DNA of 64,000 nucleotides. It comes from Myotis daubentonii. Taxonomy: Eukaryota; Chordata; Mammalia; Chiroptera; Vespertilionidae. The stretch is from positions 50,181,408 through 50,245,407 of the forward strand of contig NC_081848.1 in assembly GCF_963259705.1 (NCBI RefSeq), read 5' to 3'. The notes below the pieces were generated by a model. The model was not told the DNA's origin, did not search any database, and saw only the letters and a list, made by a program, of their open reading frames with translations. A program made the position numbers and the translations under genes. The first letter of the stretch is position 1. Each line of letters begins with the position of its first letter. This document shows, piece by piece, positions 23,230 through 33,561 of this stretch.

Positions 23230-24398
23230 GGCTGCCAAATTCAGCTTCTTTTTGACTAGAAGGCTGATATGGAGCGTTCACACAGAAGTTCCAACTTCTC
23301 TGGGATACAAATCCCTGAGCAATAAGATCAAGACGTGAGGGAAGAGGGCCTCCGTTTGGGCAAGGGTTTCCCAGAGTGCTTGTTACTCGCCTTTGGGGTT
23401 CACAGTACAATCCTGCGGAGAAATCCATCCACTCTGGGCCCAGGACAAAAGGCTGCCGGAACCAATCTGAGTGTTCACAGGTCCAGCCACACCCTTCGGC
23501 TCCAGGCAGGGCATTCTGAGCCCTTACCCCCTCTTTGCTCCTCACACCCCCAGATTTGCCTGAGGTCACAGGGCTGGTAATCAGTCCCACCAGGAAGAGA
23601 ACCCAATGCCCCTTCTTCCAGGGCCAGAGCTCCAGGCTCTCCATTTCACCGATGTCCACAGTGAGTAATTAAAAAAATGAAAATGAGAATAATGGACTAA
23701 CAGAAATCAGTTGTCTTCATGGACTGAATGATCTTGGAAAAGAGCCGGCTTGCCTTTGTGCTCTCTGGGGCTGTGTAAGGAGGAAACTCCTATAAAGTAA
23801 AGGTGAGACTGCAGCTGCAAAATTACCTAAAGAGCATAAGATATTCTGGCTACTCTGATGGTTTTCAGCAGGAATTCTAGGACTTACTTAGGATGCCATG
23901 ATGGGTGCATCCAGGCACAGTGGACCCTGCTGCAGCCCCGGCCCTTCCAACTCTGGAGGACTGGGCAGGTAAGTTCCCTCCATGGGAAATGCTGGCATCA
24001 GCATTTGACAGCAGGTTAATTCCAAGCTGAGAGCAAGCCCTCTTGGTGTCCCATAGGGATTCCAGGAGGCCCGGGCCCTCCTACCCCATGTGTTGGTGCT
24101 GGAGAAGGGCAGCTGCCATTGGCAGTTAAGCCGAGGGCCAACTGGAATTCTGATGCTAACTTATTTTGTGCAAGACTTGAAGAGTTCAGGGTGCTGCCTA
24201 GCTTAGGAATTTGATGATCCCAAAACTCATGACTGAGAGCCCAAGAGTTTACCGCCTGAGCCCCAAATTTCAAGATTCTGAGATTCCTAGAGTCTGTGAT
24301 TCTTAGATAGTAACTCCCATGATCCTGAGATCCTAGTATTCGAAGCTTCTGTAAATGCCTGAACTATAGCACCCCTTCCCCACCATTGTTGGCCTATC
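21971..24398. other. intronic sequence with one microsatellite
   Basis: 22803-22832 is the template of one piece of the patchwork insertion. A G-rich (GGGGT)n run lies at 22530-22566. No exon or named repeat is otherwise clear. Confidence 0.5.
23186..23225. repeat. (TC)20 microsatellite
   Basis: Forty bases of uninterrupted TC; it gives a false Arg-Glu repeat frame on the minus strand. Confidence 0.99.
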
Positions 24399-24626
24399 CC
24401 ATGGTCGACAAACCGCGGCTCGAGAGCCACATGCGGCTCTTTGGCCCCTTGAGTGTGGCTCTTCTACAAAATACCACGTGTGGGCGCGCACGTACAGTGT
24501 GATTGAAACTTCGTGGCCCATGCGCAGAAGTTGGTATTTTGTGGAAGAGCCACAATGAAGGGGCCAAAGAGCCGCAGTTGGCTCAAGAGCCGCGGTTTGC
24601 CAAGCCGCAGTTTGCCGACCACTGGT
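24399..24626. mobile_element. foldback hAT-like element
   Basis: Ends CATGGTCGACAAACCGCGGCT and AGCCGCAGTTTGCCGACCACTG are inverted copies. Inside, AGAGCCACATGCGGCTCTTTGG pairs with GGCCAAAGAGCCGCAG, and CTACAAAATACCA pairs with TGGTATTTTGTGG. The flanking 8-mers CTATCCCA and GTATACCA agree in only six positions, so the duplication has decayed or the border is off by a base or two. CpG-rich compared with its surroundings. Confidence 0.75.
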
Positions 24627-25244
24627 ATACCAAGGTCAGTGGTGCCACACTGTTCCCTCCGCCTGGGCCGTCCTTCCTGCCTCATCTGACCTTGCGCAGG
24701 TTCCGTGGGAGGCCTTCCTTCACCTGCAGCTTTCCAACTGGAGGAAAGGCTAAGGGTAGGGAGGGGCTTTTTCGCTTCTTGGAACCCAGACGCAGGGTGC
24801 TAGGTGACCAGTGAGAAGCAGCATCAGTCTTCGGGTCTGAATCCTGCAGGCTCAGCCCTGAGCGCCCTCCCGGGAAGAGCTGAGGCTCCCTCAGGCTGGA
24901 AGTCAGCTCTGTACTTTTGCAAATCAGTGCTGCTCAGGCTGTGTGACCGGGGCCTCAGGCTGGCTGATTCCTGACTCGGGGGACCCGTGGGCTTCGCACA
25001 CATACTAGTATTTACAGCCCAGCTCGCTGTGGTGCTTGTTAGATCCGGAGGTCCGATGCTCTTTTCCTCCGCCAGGCAATCTATCCTCCAAGGGGAGAAC
25101 CCGCGAAGGAGCGGGTGACAAGGCAGAACCCAAGTGCTCTGCTCTTAGCCCTCAGTTTTTCTTTCCTTATTGAAAGATGTCATGTAGAACAGAAGGAGCA
25201 GGGCTCGGGGGAGAGGAGACCTCATTTTAATCCTCAGTGCAGCC

Positions 25245-25390
25245 ATTTGGCAGCTGAGTGACTTTGGGCACGTGGTTTGACCTCTTGGGCCTGTTTTCTT
25301 ACCTTTGACAGGGGAATAGTTATCTCCCTCTTGGGGCTGCTGTAGGGAGATAATGCCTGGCATGTTGTCAGTGCTGAATAGTATTCCTAT
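25245..25390 (+). mobile_element. MIR SINE
   Basis: CAGCTGAGTGACTTTGGGCA, GACCTCTTGGGCCTGTTTTC, CAGGGGAATAGTTATCTCCC and ATGCCTGGCATGTTG follow the MIR consensus. Confidence 0.8.
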
Positions 25391-28300
25391 TGTTTTTTCA
25401 TTCGTCTGAAGTTCTTTGTTCCTTTCCTCCCTTTCAAAGGAAGGTGCTAAGGCTGGGAGCAGGGACCCCTGCATCATTTGGGAAAGCTGGAGTGCAGCAG
25501 ATTACCCTGGGATTTCTGTAGGCACAGAACCCCAAGGTGGCTCTCCTCCAGGGCCACTCAAAACCTGGCTACTCCATATTCAATCCCCAACCCCTTTCCC
25601 ACCCCAACCTGTCAGCGACTGACTTCACCCCTTGCACATGGTGGACATGGGGAACTCGAGCTCGGAGAGTGGTGGCATGTTGTCTGGACATTTGCTCATT
25701 CAACAAATGTCACTGAGCAGGTCTCTGCACCAGCCACTGTGATAGATGGTGGGCTCAGCTCAGGCAGCAAACCAGGCTCCTTTCCCCCTGGGAGCTCCAG
25801 ACTAGTAGGTGGGACCCGGAATACATAGGTACATCCTAGTAAATGGGTGCATCCTGTCATGTCAGGCAGGGAGCTCGTGCTACGTGGACAAAGAGAGCAG
25901 TGAGGGGCAGACAGTGATGGGACAGGGGGCCTAGCAGCTGTGGTCTCTAAGCAGGGGTGACACTAACCACAGAGGGGCGGCAATGTCATTTATCCAATAG
26001 GCAGGAGGAGGCTGCTGGTGTTTGTGAAGCCAAAGTCATAGGTTTGGACCTCAGGAGACACCGTAGCAAAGGGTGAGGCACGTGGTCTGGCCTAAGCAAG
26101 GAGCTGGGTTCAGGGAAAGGCCCCAGGATGAGATGTGAAATGAGGTATTTGTAAGCTCGACAGGGCACATCCAGACAAACAGAGCAGGCAGCCCTCCTGG
26201 AAGGTAGGGTCAGCCCCAGGAGTCCCTCCATGGCCTCTAGGCCTGGAGATGCGTGGCCTTGGCCATGGAACTGAGCGGAGATGGGGCTGAGTGAAGGGAG
26301 GGCTAGCACAGCCCCTCCCTCCAAGGCAAAGCCTTTCTCTTCATGCGTTCCCAGCACTCGGCAGGTGATCAGGGCTGGGATGTGGAGTAAGTGGGCGTTC
26401 CACCCTCAAGAAGCTCAGAGTGTAGTGGGAGGAAATAATTAAACAGATCATTTCAGTGCCTTGAGGTGTGTGTGCAAAGTGGTTGTCACAAGGAGCTGTG
26501 ACACTCGTGCAGGATGGGGCAAGCTTTACAGGACTATGTTTCCGTTTGTCTCAATGGATGGATGTGGGGGCTTTGCTAGGAAGATGAAGGGGACGGAAAA
26601 GGGGTGTCCAGGTGGAACTGGGGCATCTTCTCCACTCTGGCTGTAAGGAAGCTTTATTTGGAGTTCTCCCACCTAAAGGTCCCTTAGAGGTGAGCTGAAA
26701 TGTCAGGAAAGACTTTTGATCAGTTTGTTAATGTAATAATGTACTTTGCAGCAGCAAAAGGAACTTCTCGATTCCAGAAACCCAAACAGTGAGGTTTTTG
26801 TTTTTCTTTCCCCCTCCCTGCGCCAAAAATATAAGTTATGAGTTCCTCACTCACTACAGGCCTCAGTCAGGCCTGTTTGGGTCTCTAACAAGGGCTGGAG
26901 ACCATTGGTGAGTCAGCATGCTGGACGTGGACAGAGAGGACACAGGGAGGCTGGGCCTGGCCTCTGCCGGGACCAGTGAAGCCTTTGCTGACCACACCCC
27001 AACTTTGCCTGGCACGTGGTGGGTTCCTCACTCTCCTATGACCCCCGAGGTTGAAACACCAGGCCTGGTGCACTCACCACGGACACAACTCATGGGTCTC
27101 CCAGGTGAAAAGGTGAGCCTGGCCCCCTCCCCTCAGCAGGACCTGACGTGGTCCCCAGGCTTTTGAAGAGAATCAGCACACAGAATGGGCCTATAGCACC
27201 AGCTCGCGTAGGTCTCCAACTTCAGAATCGGGACTTTTAGTGATCTTTCTCAAATCATCCATTCACTCATTCAGCATAAATGTGCAGGACACCCACCCTC
27301 AGGTAAGATCCAGTCCCCAACAACCTGGGCTGGCAAGGTCCCGCAGTGAGAACCTCGGTGTCCATGGGGTCTCTGTGACTGGTTTACGATGCTGCCAGCC
27401 CAGAGAGCTATAGAGAAAGCCTGGTCATCGTGCAGCACTCGTGTGTGGCCAGAGTGGAGAAGATGCCCCAGCGGAAGCAGAAAGGAGAGAAGGAGAAGAG
27501 CAACTTAGCCTGTCTGGTACCTACTCTGTGCTAGGTGCTTCACCCACATTATCTCGCGTAATCTTCACTACAGCCCCATGAGATGACACACTGCGACCCA
27601 TAAACTAGAAGGAAGGTGAGGAGGCAACGTCAGACCTCAGGGAGCTTCGGGTCTTCCTGCCAAAGGCAAGAGATGGCCAATGTGTGTCAAGTGTAAGTGC
27701 TCACACACTGAGGGCAAGGGGAGGGGACCTGGAAAAGCAGCTTCTGAGAGGGTATCTTCCTACAGAGCAGAGGGAACAGGAATGACACCAAAAACAGGAG
27801 AAGGAGGAGGGAGAGAGAAGGAGGGCAAGCTGATGTGAGGAGGAAACCAAACTCGGAGTGGAGAAACAAGACAAGGAGGAAGAGGAGAAGGTTCTGGAAT
27901 ACTGGGGAAACGCGAGCGGAAAGCTAGCTCTTCTGTAGGCACAGCATGTTGACCAGAACCCTGATGCAACTGTCAACCAATGAGAGAGACTCCCCAGCAC
28001 TGGTGGGTATAAGGACAGCATTGTCACTGACTGCTAAGAGCCCACAGCCACTTGGGAGAGGCACCTCCTACCTGGGGTATGGCTGAGGCTTACCCAGCCA
28101 TGACAGGCTATTTCCCGCTGTTGTTAACCCACCTGGGGCTGGACAACCCCACATAGAGAAAGAGGCACATCTGTAAGGGCTGGGCAGGACAGTGAGACAC
28201 TGGGATAGCTACGTGGTGCTTCTGTTGCTTTTTCCCCCCACTCACTGTGAGAGAGCAAAGAACTGGCAGGACATCAGCTGGGTCTGCCAATGGTACTGAG

Positions 28301-28970
28301 AAGCAGTGCTTGGCTCTCTCGATTCTGGCCTGGAATCCCCAAAGGCTGGATCAAGAAGGGCAACATTTCTGTGAGGAGAGGAAGAGGGAGTTTGCTTAGA
28401 GATTAAGTGATGCCAGAGGAGAAATGCACAAACTCGTTACTATGGAGAACAGCAGGGATAGCGGAGAAAGAATGTCTGCGTGGGAACCATGACTCGGGTG
28501 AGGAAATTATTGAGGTGGGATTTGAAAACAAACCTTTTCTCCTCAGAAGTTGACTTAGCAATATGGTCAGCATGGGTAATGAGCAAAGAGAACTCAAGGC
28601 TGGGGAGCAAGGCTCCTGCCTGGAACCACCTAACACAAGGCTGGAAGTGTTTGGTGAAGCCCAAAGGGGAGAAAAACAGGTGAGAACTTTGGATCTCTAA
28701 TCTGCTATGGGCACTCTGACCAGATGGAGCAAGTAGGAAGCTGTTTGTGTCCCAGATCGCAGGGCTGGTGGGGAGGCAAAGAGGGAGGGCCCTGGCTGCC
28801 CAGATGCCAGAGGGAAGGCTTCCCATGCAAAGCAGGATGTTTGATATCCTGACCCCCGTCCCCCATGGCTAGAGGGAATGATGCCATTGTTGTTTACTCT
28901 TTGTGCATCTTGGAGATGTCAGAGAGTCTGTTGAAACCAACAGTACAGGTCCTTTTCCTTGATGCACACA
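25391..28970. other. intronic sequence, little recognised
   Basis: Old fragments only: an MIR/L2-like piece at about 27505-27610 and purine-rich stretches at 27775-27905. No frame in this stretch shows family resemblance. Confidence 0.45.
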
Positions 28971-28971
28971 G

Positions 28972-29042
28972 AAACACACACACACACACACACGCACACG
29001 CACATGCACACGCGCACACACACACATCTATGCAAACACACA
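28972..29042. repeat. (CA)n microsatellite, interrupted
   Basis: ACACACAC with CGCACACG and TGCACACG interruptions. Confidence 0.95.
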
Positions 29043-29367
29043 GAAACCCATTTGCCTATTTCAGGAGGATTGGGAATTCCTTAAGAGCCACCCTGGTTCT
29101 CCTAGGACTCTGTGAGTTCTGATTAAAACCCTTTTTTTCCTCAGCTCTGGGCCTTCGCGATTGCACTGCCCACCTCAGAGATCTCCTCCTGGTCTTTGCA
29201 GGACTAACTCCCTGGGTTCAGTTTCTTTGGAACAGCACAACCTCAGAAACGCTGTCCCTCACCATCTCATCACCCCATTCCTCCAGTCCACTCCCCTCCA
29301 TCCCTACGTGTTCTATCACCTACCCTGTCTTATTTTCCTGCAAGTATTTTTAACTATCTAAAAATTA

Positions 29368-29645
29368 TCCTATCTAATAATAGACAAACATGGTAATTGA
29401 CTGTACCTTCGCTATGCCTCCCATTGGCTAATCAGTGTGATATGCAAATTAACCGCCAACAAAGATGGCGACTAATTTGCATACTGCAGGTAGGGCAGAA
29501 CAGTGCGAGCCACCAGTGTGCTGCCATCCAGGGCAGGCTGGCTGCCCCAGAAGCCCCAGAAGCTGGCCTGCCTTGCTGCCTGGGATCCAATCCATCCCAG
29601 GTGGCAAGGCAGGCCGGCCCCAGAAGCCCCAGAAGCCACCTGATA
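29368..29645 (+). mobile_element. HeliBat Helitron 5' end, lacking its 3' end
   Basis: Begins TCCTATCTAATAATAGACAA directly after an A, as Helitron 5' ends do. It continues GGTAATTGACTG, CATTGGCTAATCAG, GATATGCAAATTAACC and CAACAAAGATGGCG, parallel to the full copy at 61108. No CTAG-ended hairpin follows. Its interior has a 22-bp inverted repeat (29565-29586 with 29594-29615) and a duplicated CCCAGAAGCCCCAGAAGC block. The right limit is where L1 sequence resumes. Confidence 0.8.
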
Positions 29646-29647
29646 TG

Positions 29648-30509
29648 GTAGTAACTCTATCAGTAAGCACTCTGAAAGTCAGTGGCATAAATGCACCAAT
29701 TAAAAGACATTATGAGGGTGAATCAAAAACAAAACCCACTTTAAATATAAAGACACATATAGATTAAAAGTAAATGAATTAAGCTGCAGCCTGTTTCGCT
29801 CAGTGAATAGAGCATTAGCCCATGAACTGAAGGGTCCCAGGTTCGATTCCAGTCAAGGGCATGTACCTCAGTTGCTGGCTTGATCCCCATTCCCTATCAA
29901 AGCATGTGCAGGAGGCAACCAATCAATGTGTCTCTCCCTTTCCCTTCACCCTCTCTAAAATTCAATGGAAAAATATCCTTAAGTGAAGATTAACAAAAAC
30001 AAAGTAAATGGATTAAGTAACATTAAAGAGATGTTAAGAAAAATATATTCCAAATTCTGTTAGTTGTATAATGGTTATGTTTAAATTATTAACACCTAAG
30101 AAATTGGGTGAAGGGTACATATAATATGCTGTAGTATTTTATAGTTTTTTTTACATGTATGAGATTATTTCAAATTAAAAAATTAAAAATTAATAAAATA
30201 TTAATTGAAATGTATCTGCATTACATGAAAAATCTAATTGCTTCTAGAATAATTTATTAAGTTGTGCTAAAATTTACAAGGGTTCAATTAAAAAATATCT
30301 TAATTCTAAATGATATAATAGAAAATATATAATAGTGCAGTTATAAGCACTTATCTGAAAATAAAAATTTAAAGAAGTGAATTTAAAGAAGGGATTAGCC
30401 AAAGAAAATATATGCACAACGCATGGACACAGACAACAGTATGGTGATGGCCAGAGAGAAGTGGGGTCAAGAGCTGGGTAGAGGGGGCAAAAGGGGGGAA
30501 ATAGGGACA
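29648..30509 (+). mobile_element. deleted L1 copy carrying a Ves and Helitrons
   Basis: AAATGCACCAATTAAAAGAC and ACTTTAAATATAAAGACACA with GATTAAAAGTAAATG at 29650-29783 are from L1 ORF2. 30395-30509 (ATGCACAACGCATGGACACAG to GGGGGAAATAGGGACA) is a bat-type L1 3' UTR. The middle is AT-rich and degenerate. A Ves SINE interrupts it at 29784, and a Helitron starts at 30510. Confidence 0.7.
29767..30017 (+). mobile_element. Ves SINE with target duplication
   Basis: The element occupies 29784-30000. The tRNA-like head has an A-box-like TTCGCTCAGTGAATAGAGC and a B-box-like GGTTCGATTCC. The body ends TCTCTCCCTTTCCC and an A-rich tail. It is flanked by AAAGTAAATG(A/G)ATTAAG (29767-29783 and 30001-30017), 17 bp with one mismatch. 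It sits inside an L1 ORF2 fragment. Confidence 0.94.
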
Positions 30510-30986
30510 TCCTATATAATAATAATAAAAGGCTAATATGCACATTGACTGAACGGCAGAATGACCAGTTGCTATGATGCGCACTGGTCACCAGGGGGCA
30601 GACGCTCAATGCAGGAGCTGCCCCATGGTGGTCAGTGCACTTTTATATGGGGAGTGCCACTCAGCCAGAAGCTGGCTCATGGATGGCCAGCGCAGTGGTG
30701 GTGGCAGGAGCCTCTCCCACCTCCGTGGCAGCACTAAGAATGTCCAACTAATGGTTTAGACCTGATCCGCTGGGGGCCTAAGCCTTTAGTCGGACATCCC
30801 CCGAGGGCTCCCTGGCTGCCAGAAGGATGTCTGACTGCAAGCTTAGGCCTGATCCCCTGGGGAGTGGGCCTAAGTCAACAGGTGGACACCCCCCAAGGGG
30901 TCCTGGACTGTGAATGGGCACAGGCCAGGCTGAGGGACTCCTCCACCCCCCCCCAGTGCACAAATTTTTGTGCACCAGGCCTCTAG
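30510..30986 (+). mobile_element. non-autonomous HeliBat Helitron, tandem copy 1
   Basis: Starts TCCTATATAATAATAATAAA right after A (30509). It ends with the hairpin GTGCACAAA/TTTGTGCAC (30956-30975) followed by CCAGGCCTCTAG, and T follows at 30987. This is the Helitron signature (A-TC...CTAG-T, no target duplication). The minus-strand frame across it and the next copy is not a gene. Confidence 0.92.
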
Positions 30987-30987
30987 T

Positions 30988-31296
30988 TCTATATAATAAA
31001 AGGCTAATATGCAAATTGACCGAATGGCAAAATGACTGGTCACTATGATGCGTACGGAACACCAGGGGCAGATGCTCAATGCAGGAGCTGCCCCTGGTGG
31101 TCAGTGTGCTCCCACAGGGGGTGTGCCACTCAGCCAGAAGCCCTGAGCCAGGCTCACAGCTGGCGAGGGCAGCAGTGGGAGCCTCTCCCACCTCTGTAGC
31201 AGTTGGACATCCCCTGAGGGCTCCCGGACTGTGAGAGGTTACAGGCTGGGCTGAGGGACACCCTGAGTGCACGAATTTCATGCACCAGGCCTCTAG
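30988..31296 (+). mobile_element. non-autonomous HeliBat Helitron, tandem copy 2
   Basis: Starts TCTATATAATAAAAGGCTAA one base after the previous element's CTAG. It ends with GTGCACGAATTTCATGCAC (31267-31285) and CCAGGCCTCTAG, then T. It is clearly related to copy 1 along its length (GCTCAATGCAGGAGCTGCCC, CCACTCAGCCAGAAG) but is shorter. Confidence 0.92.
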
Positions 31297-31979
31297 TATT
31301 AACCCTTATTTGTCTATTTTGATGTTGTTTTTAGACAGGCATGAAACTAAAATGTATGACCTAGACAGGCATGGGCTTTTTCTCTCAACTGACTTCTGGT
31401 GCTGAAACGATGCTCGATATATGGTACAGGAGTAATAAATATTAAAAGAAACACCTTTGCTCTTATAATTCTCATCAACCATGAAGAGTTGGTGAAGAGC
31501 TTAGCGTCCTTAGAATGCTGGGAAACCTTGGGGGAAATGTCACAGTGCCTGTTGGAGAGGGGAAGACTAGGTGTACCCCAAGCCTGGGCTTCAGTACACA
31601 GATTTCCAAGAGTAGATGGGAAAGATGTGATTTCATGGATTACAGGCTTTGGAAGGAGGCCCTGAGAACAAAAATTCTGCTTGAATAACCAGCAATGATC
31701 CCAAACAGGGAGAACATAGTACAAAATCTAGAAACATCAGACCATGGAGAACTTTTGAGGGAGCTCCTATTTTTTAAAGGTCATGTAGAGGAAACAGAAA
31801 GGAGATTCAAAATTGCAGTAGATTGAAATCTGTAAGAACAGAATTAAGATGAGTAAGAAGGGGCCCATGATTGGGGCCAACGGCATATTGAATGAGGGCC
31901 CCTGAGAGAAAGCACAGCTCCTCCTGCAGTCATTGCCTCCACACCCATGAGAATAAGGCCGGATTTGAAGGGAAGAGGA

Positions 31980-32170
31980 AGGAAATTAACATTTATTAAA
32001 TAACTGCTATGCTCCTGCACTAAAGTGCTCCACACATTACAGGCATTATTCAATCTGCAAAACAACCCTGAGAGGAGCTATTGGTATTTGCATTTCATAG
32101 ATGAGAAAACTGAGGGGTGGAACATGTCCAAGGCCGCATACTTACACAGCAGAGGCTGGACTCAGATCTT
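31980..32170 (-). mobile_element. MIR SINE
   Basis: TTTATTAAATAACTGCTATG, AAACAACCCTGAGAGGAGCT, ATAGATGAGAAAACTGAGGG and CACAGCAGAGGCTGGACTCA are in reverse-complement MIR order. Confidence 0.85.
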
Positions 32171-32794
32171 TACATGCCTTTCTTCAACGTGAGTTCCTTC
32201 CATGCCCACTGCTGTCTCCCTCAAAATCTTAGAGTCCTAGGTATTTAATGACTTTGATAAAAATGAACATGAAGATAGTGCCTGTTCTCAAGACACTTCA
32301 GTCTCCTGGCGGCGAAGACCACCTCTCAGGGCACTGGGACCCACTGGAGGTCATATCTAAACTGATGTGGATAAGAAAGGGGCTGGACAACCAGATACAT
32401 GCATGGGGTTTCAACCCAAGCAAAGGGAAAGGATTATTCACACCACAGGCAAAAAGGGATTTCACATCACACACAGGCAAGAATTCTTTGTTGAGAGAGG
32501 AAGGGAGATGACCCAGGCACATTAACCCAGCCTGTGCAAATCTCCTGGAAACAGAAGGATCCTGGTGCTTAAGATGGGCTGAAGCTCCTGAAGTCAGTGG
32601 GGAGGGCGTGCGGGTGGAGAGGAGTGAGATGGGGTGAGAGGGTGGGAGAGGTGAACCCAGAGGAAGAGGCCCTCTAAGTCATGTCCAAGAGGTTTGATTT
32701 TATCCAAAGAGCAAGGAGCAAGATTGTAAAGGGATGGGTTTTAATCATAACAATAATGTAGAAATAAGGACCATAATCCACAGTAAACTCCGAG

Positions 32795-33065
32795 AGTCGA
32801 TGTAGTTTGATGGTTAAGTGGATAGATTTTTGAAACTACACTAGCAGAGTTCAAATTCCCTCTCTCCAGTTGCCAGTGCGTGGACTTGGCCTAATTGTTC
32901 TTCCTCACTGGGCATGTGTTCTAAGCTGCAAAATGGGAACTAATAATAAAAAACTATCATCAAGTTGTTGTGAGGTTAAAGAGTGAATGCATGTAAGCTT
33001 TCAGAAGACTGTCTGGCAGGTAATAAATACTCAGTGTTATCAGTTGTTATTATGATTATCATAAG
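32795..33065 (+). mobile_element. MIR SINE, near full length
   Basis: TTTGATGGTTAAGTGGATAG, GAGTTCAAATTCCCTCTC, GCAAAATGGGAACTAATAAT, AGTTGTTGTGAGGTTAAAGAG and CTGGCAGGTAATAAATACTC span most of MIR. Confidence 0.85.
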
Positions 33066-33139
33066 TAACATCAATTACCTACTTTGCATTAGGGACACAG
33101 TGCTGAGTTTTACATGCCTTATCCAATCTGATTAGGACG

Positions 33140-33561
33140 GTTTTGAAAAGTATGTTTGCCAGGTCTCTGATATTCCTCTCTTTAGGAAATGGAGCTAATT
33201 CCTTTCCCCAGAGTGTGGGCTGGACTTAGTGACCTGCCCCTAATGAATAGATGTGGCAGAAGGGGACTAGGCCATAAGAAACATCACAGCTTGGTCATTC
33301 TCCCCTGGAGCACTCACTCTGGGGGAAGCTGGCTGCTGTGTCCTGAGGAAAGATCCATGCAGGTCCCCCAGCCCCAGTCAAGCCTTCAGATAACTGCAGC
33401 CTCAGCCAACATCTTGACTGCAACCTCATGATCCAGAACCATCCAGCTGCCGCACCTCTGTAGTCCTGACCCCCAAAGACTGTGTGAGATAAACACATGC
33501 TGGTTGTTTTAGCCTGCTACGGGGGGGATAACTTGTCACACAGCAATAGATGACTAACACA
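33140..33561 (+). mobile_element. MaLR-type LTR (MLT1-like)
   Basis: CCCCAGTCAAGCCTTCAGAT, AACATCTTGACTGCAACCTC, CTGTGTGAGATAAACACATG and CACACAGCAATAGATGACTA follow the MLT1 LTR 3' half. Solitary, no viral genes. Confidence 0.8.

Noticed and set aside
23168..23659. 163-codon minus-strand frame ending in an Arg-Glu repeat
   Set aside because: The Arg-Glu stretch is the (TC)20 microsatellite; the rest has no family resemblance.
29784..29860. tRNA-like sequence with A and B boxes
   Set aside because: It is the head of a Ves SINE with body, tail and target duplications; not a tRNA gene.
30778..31281. 167-codon minus-strand frame
   Set aside because: Runs across two Helitron copies, antisense to both; a repeat artefact.
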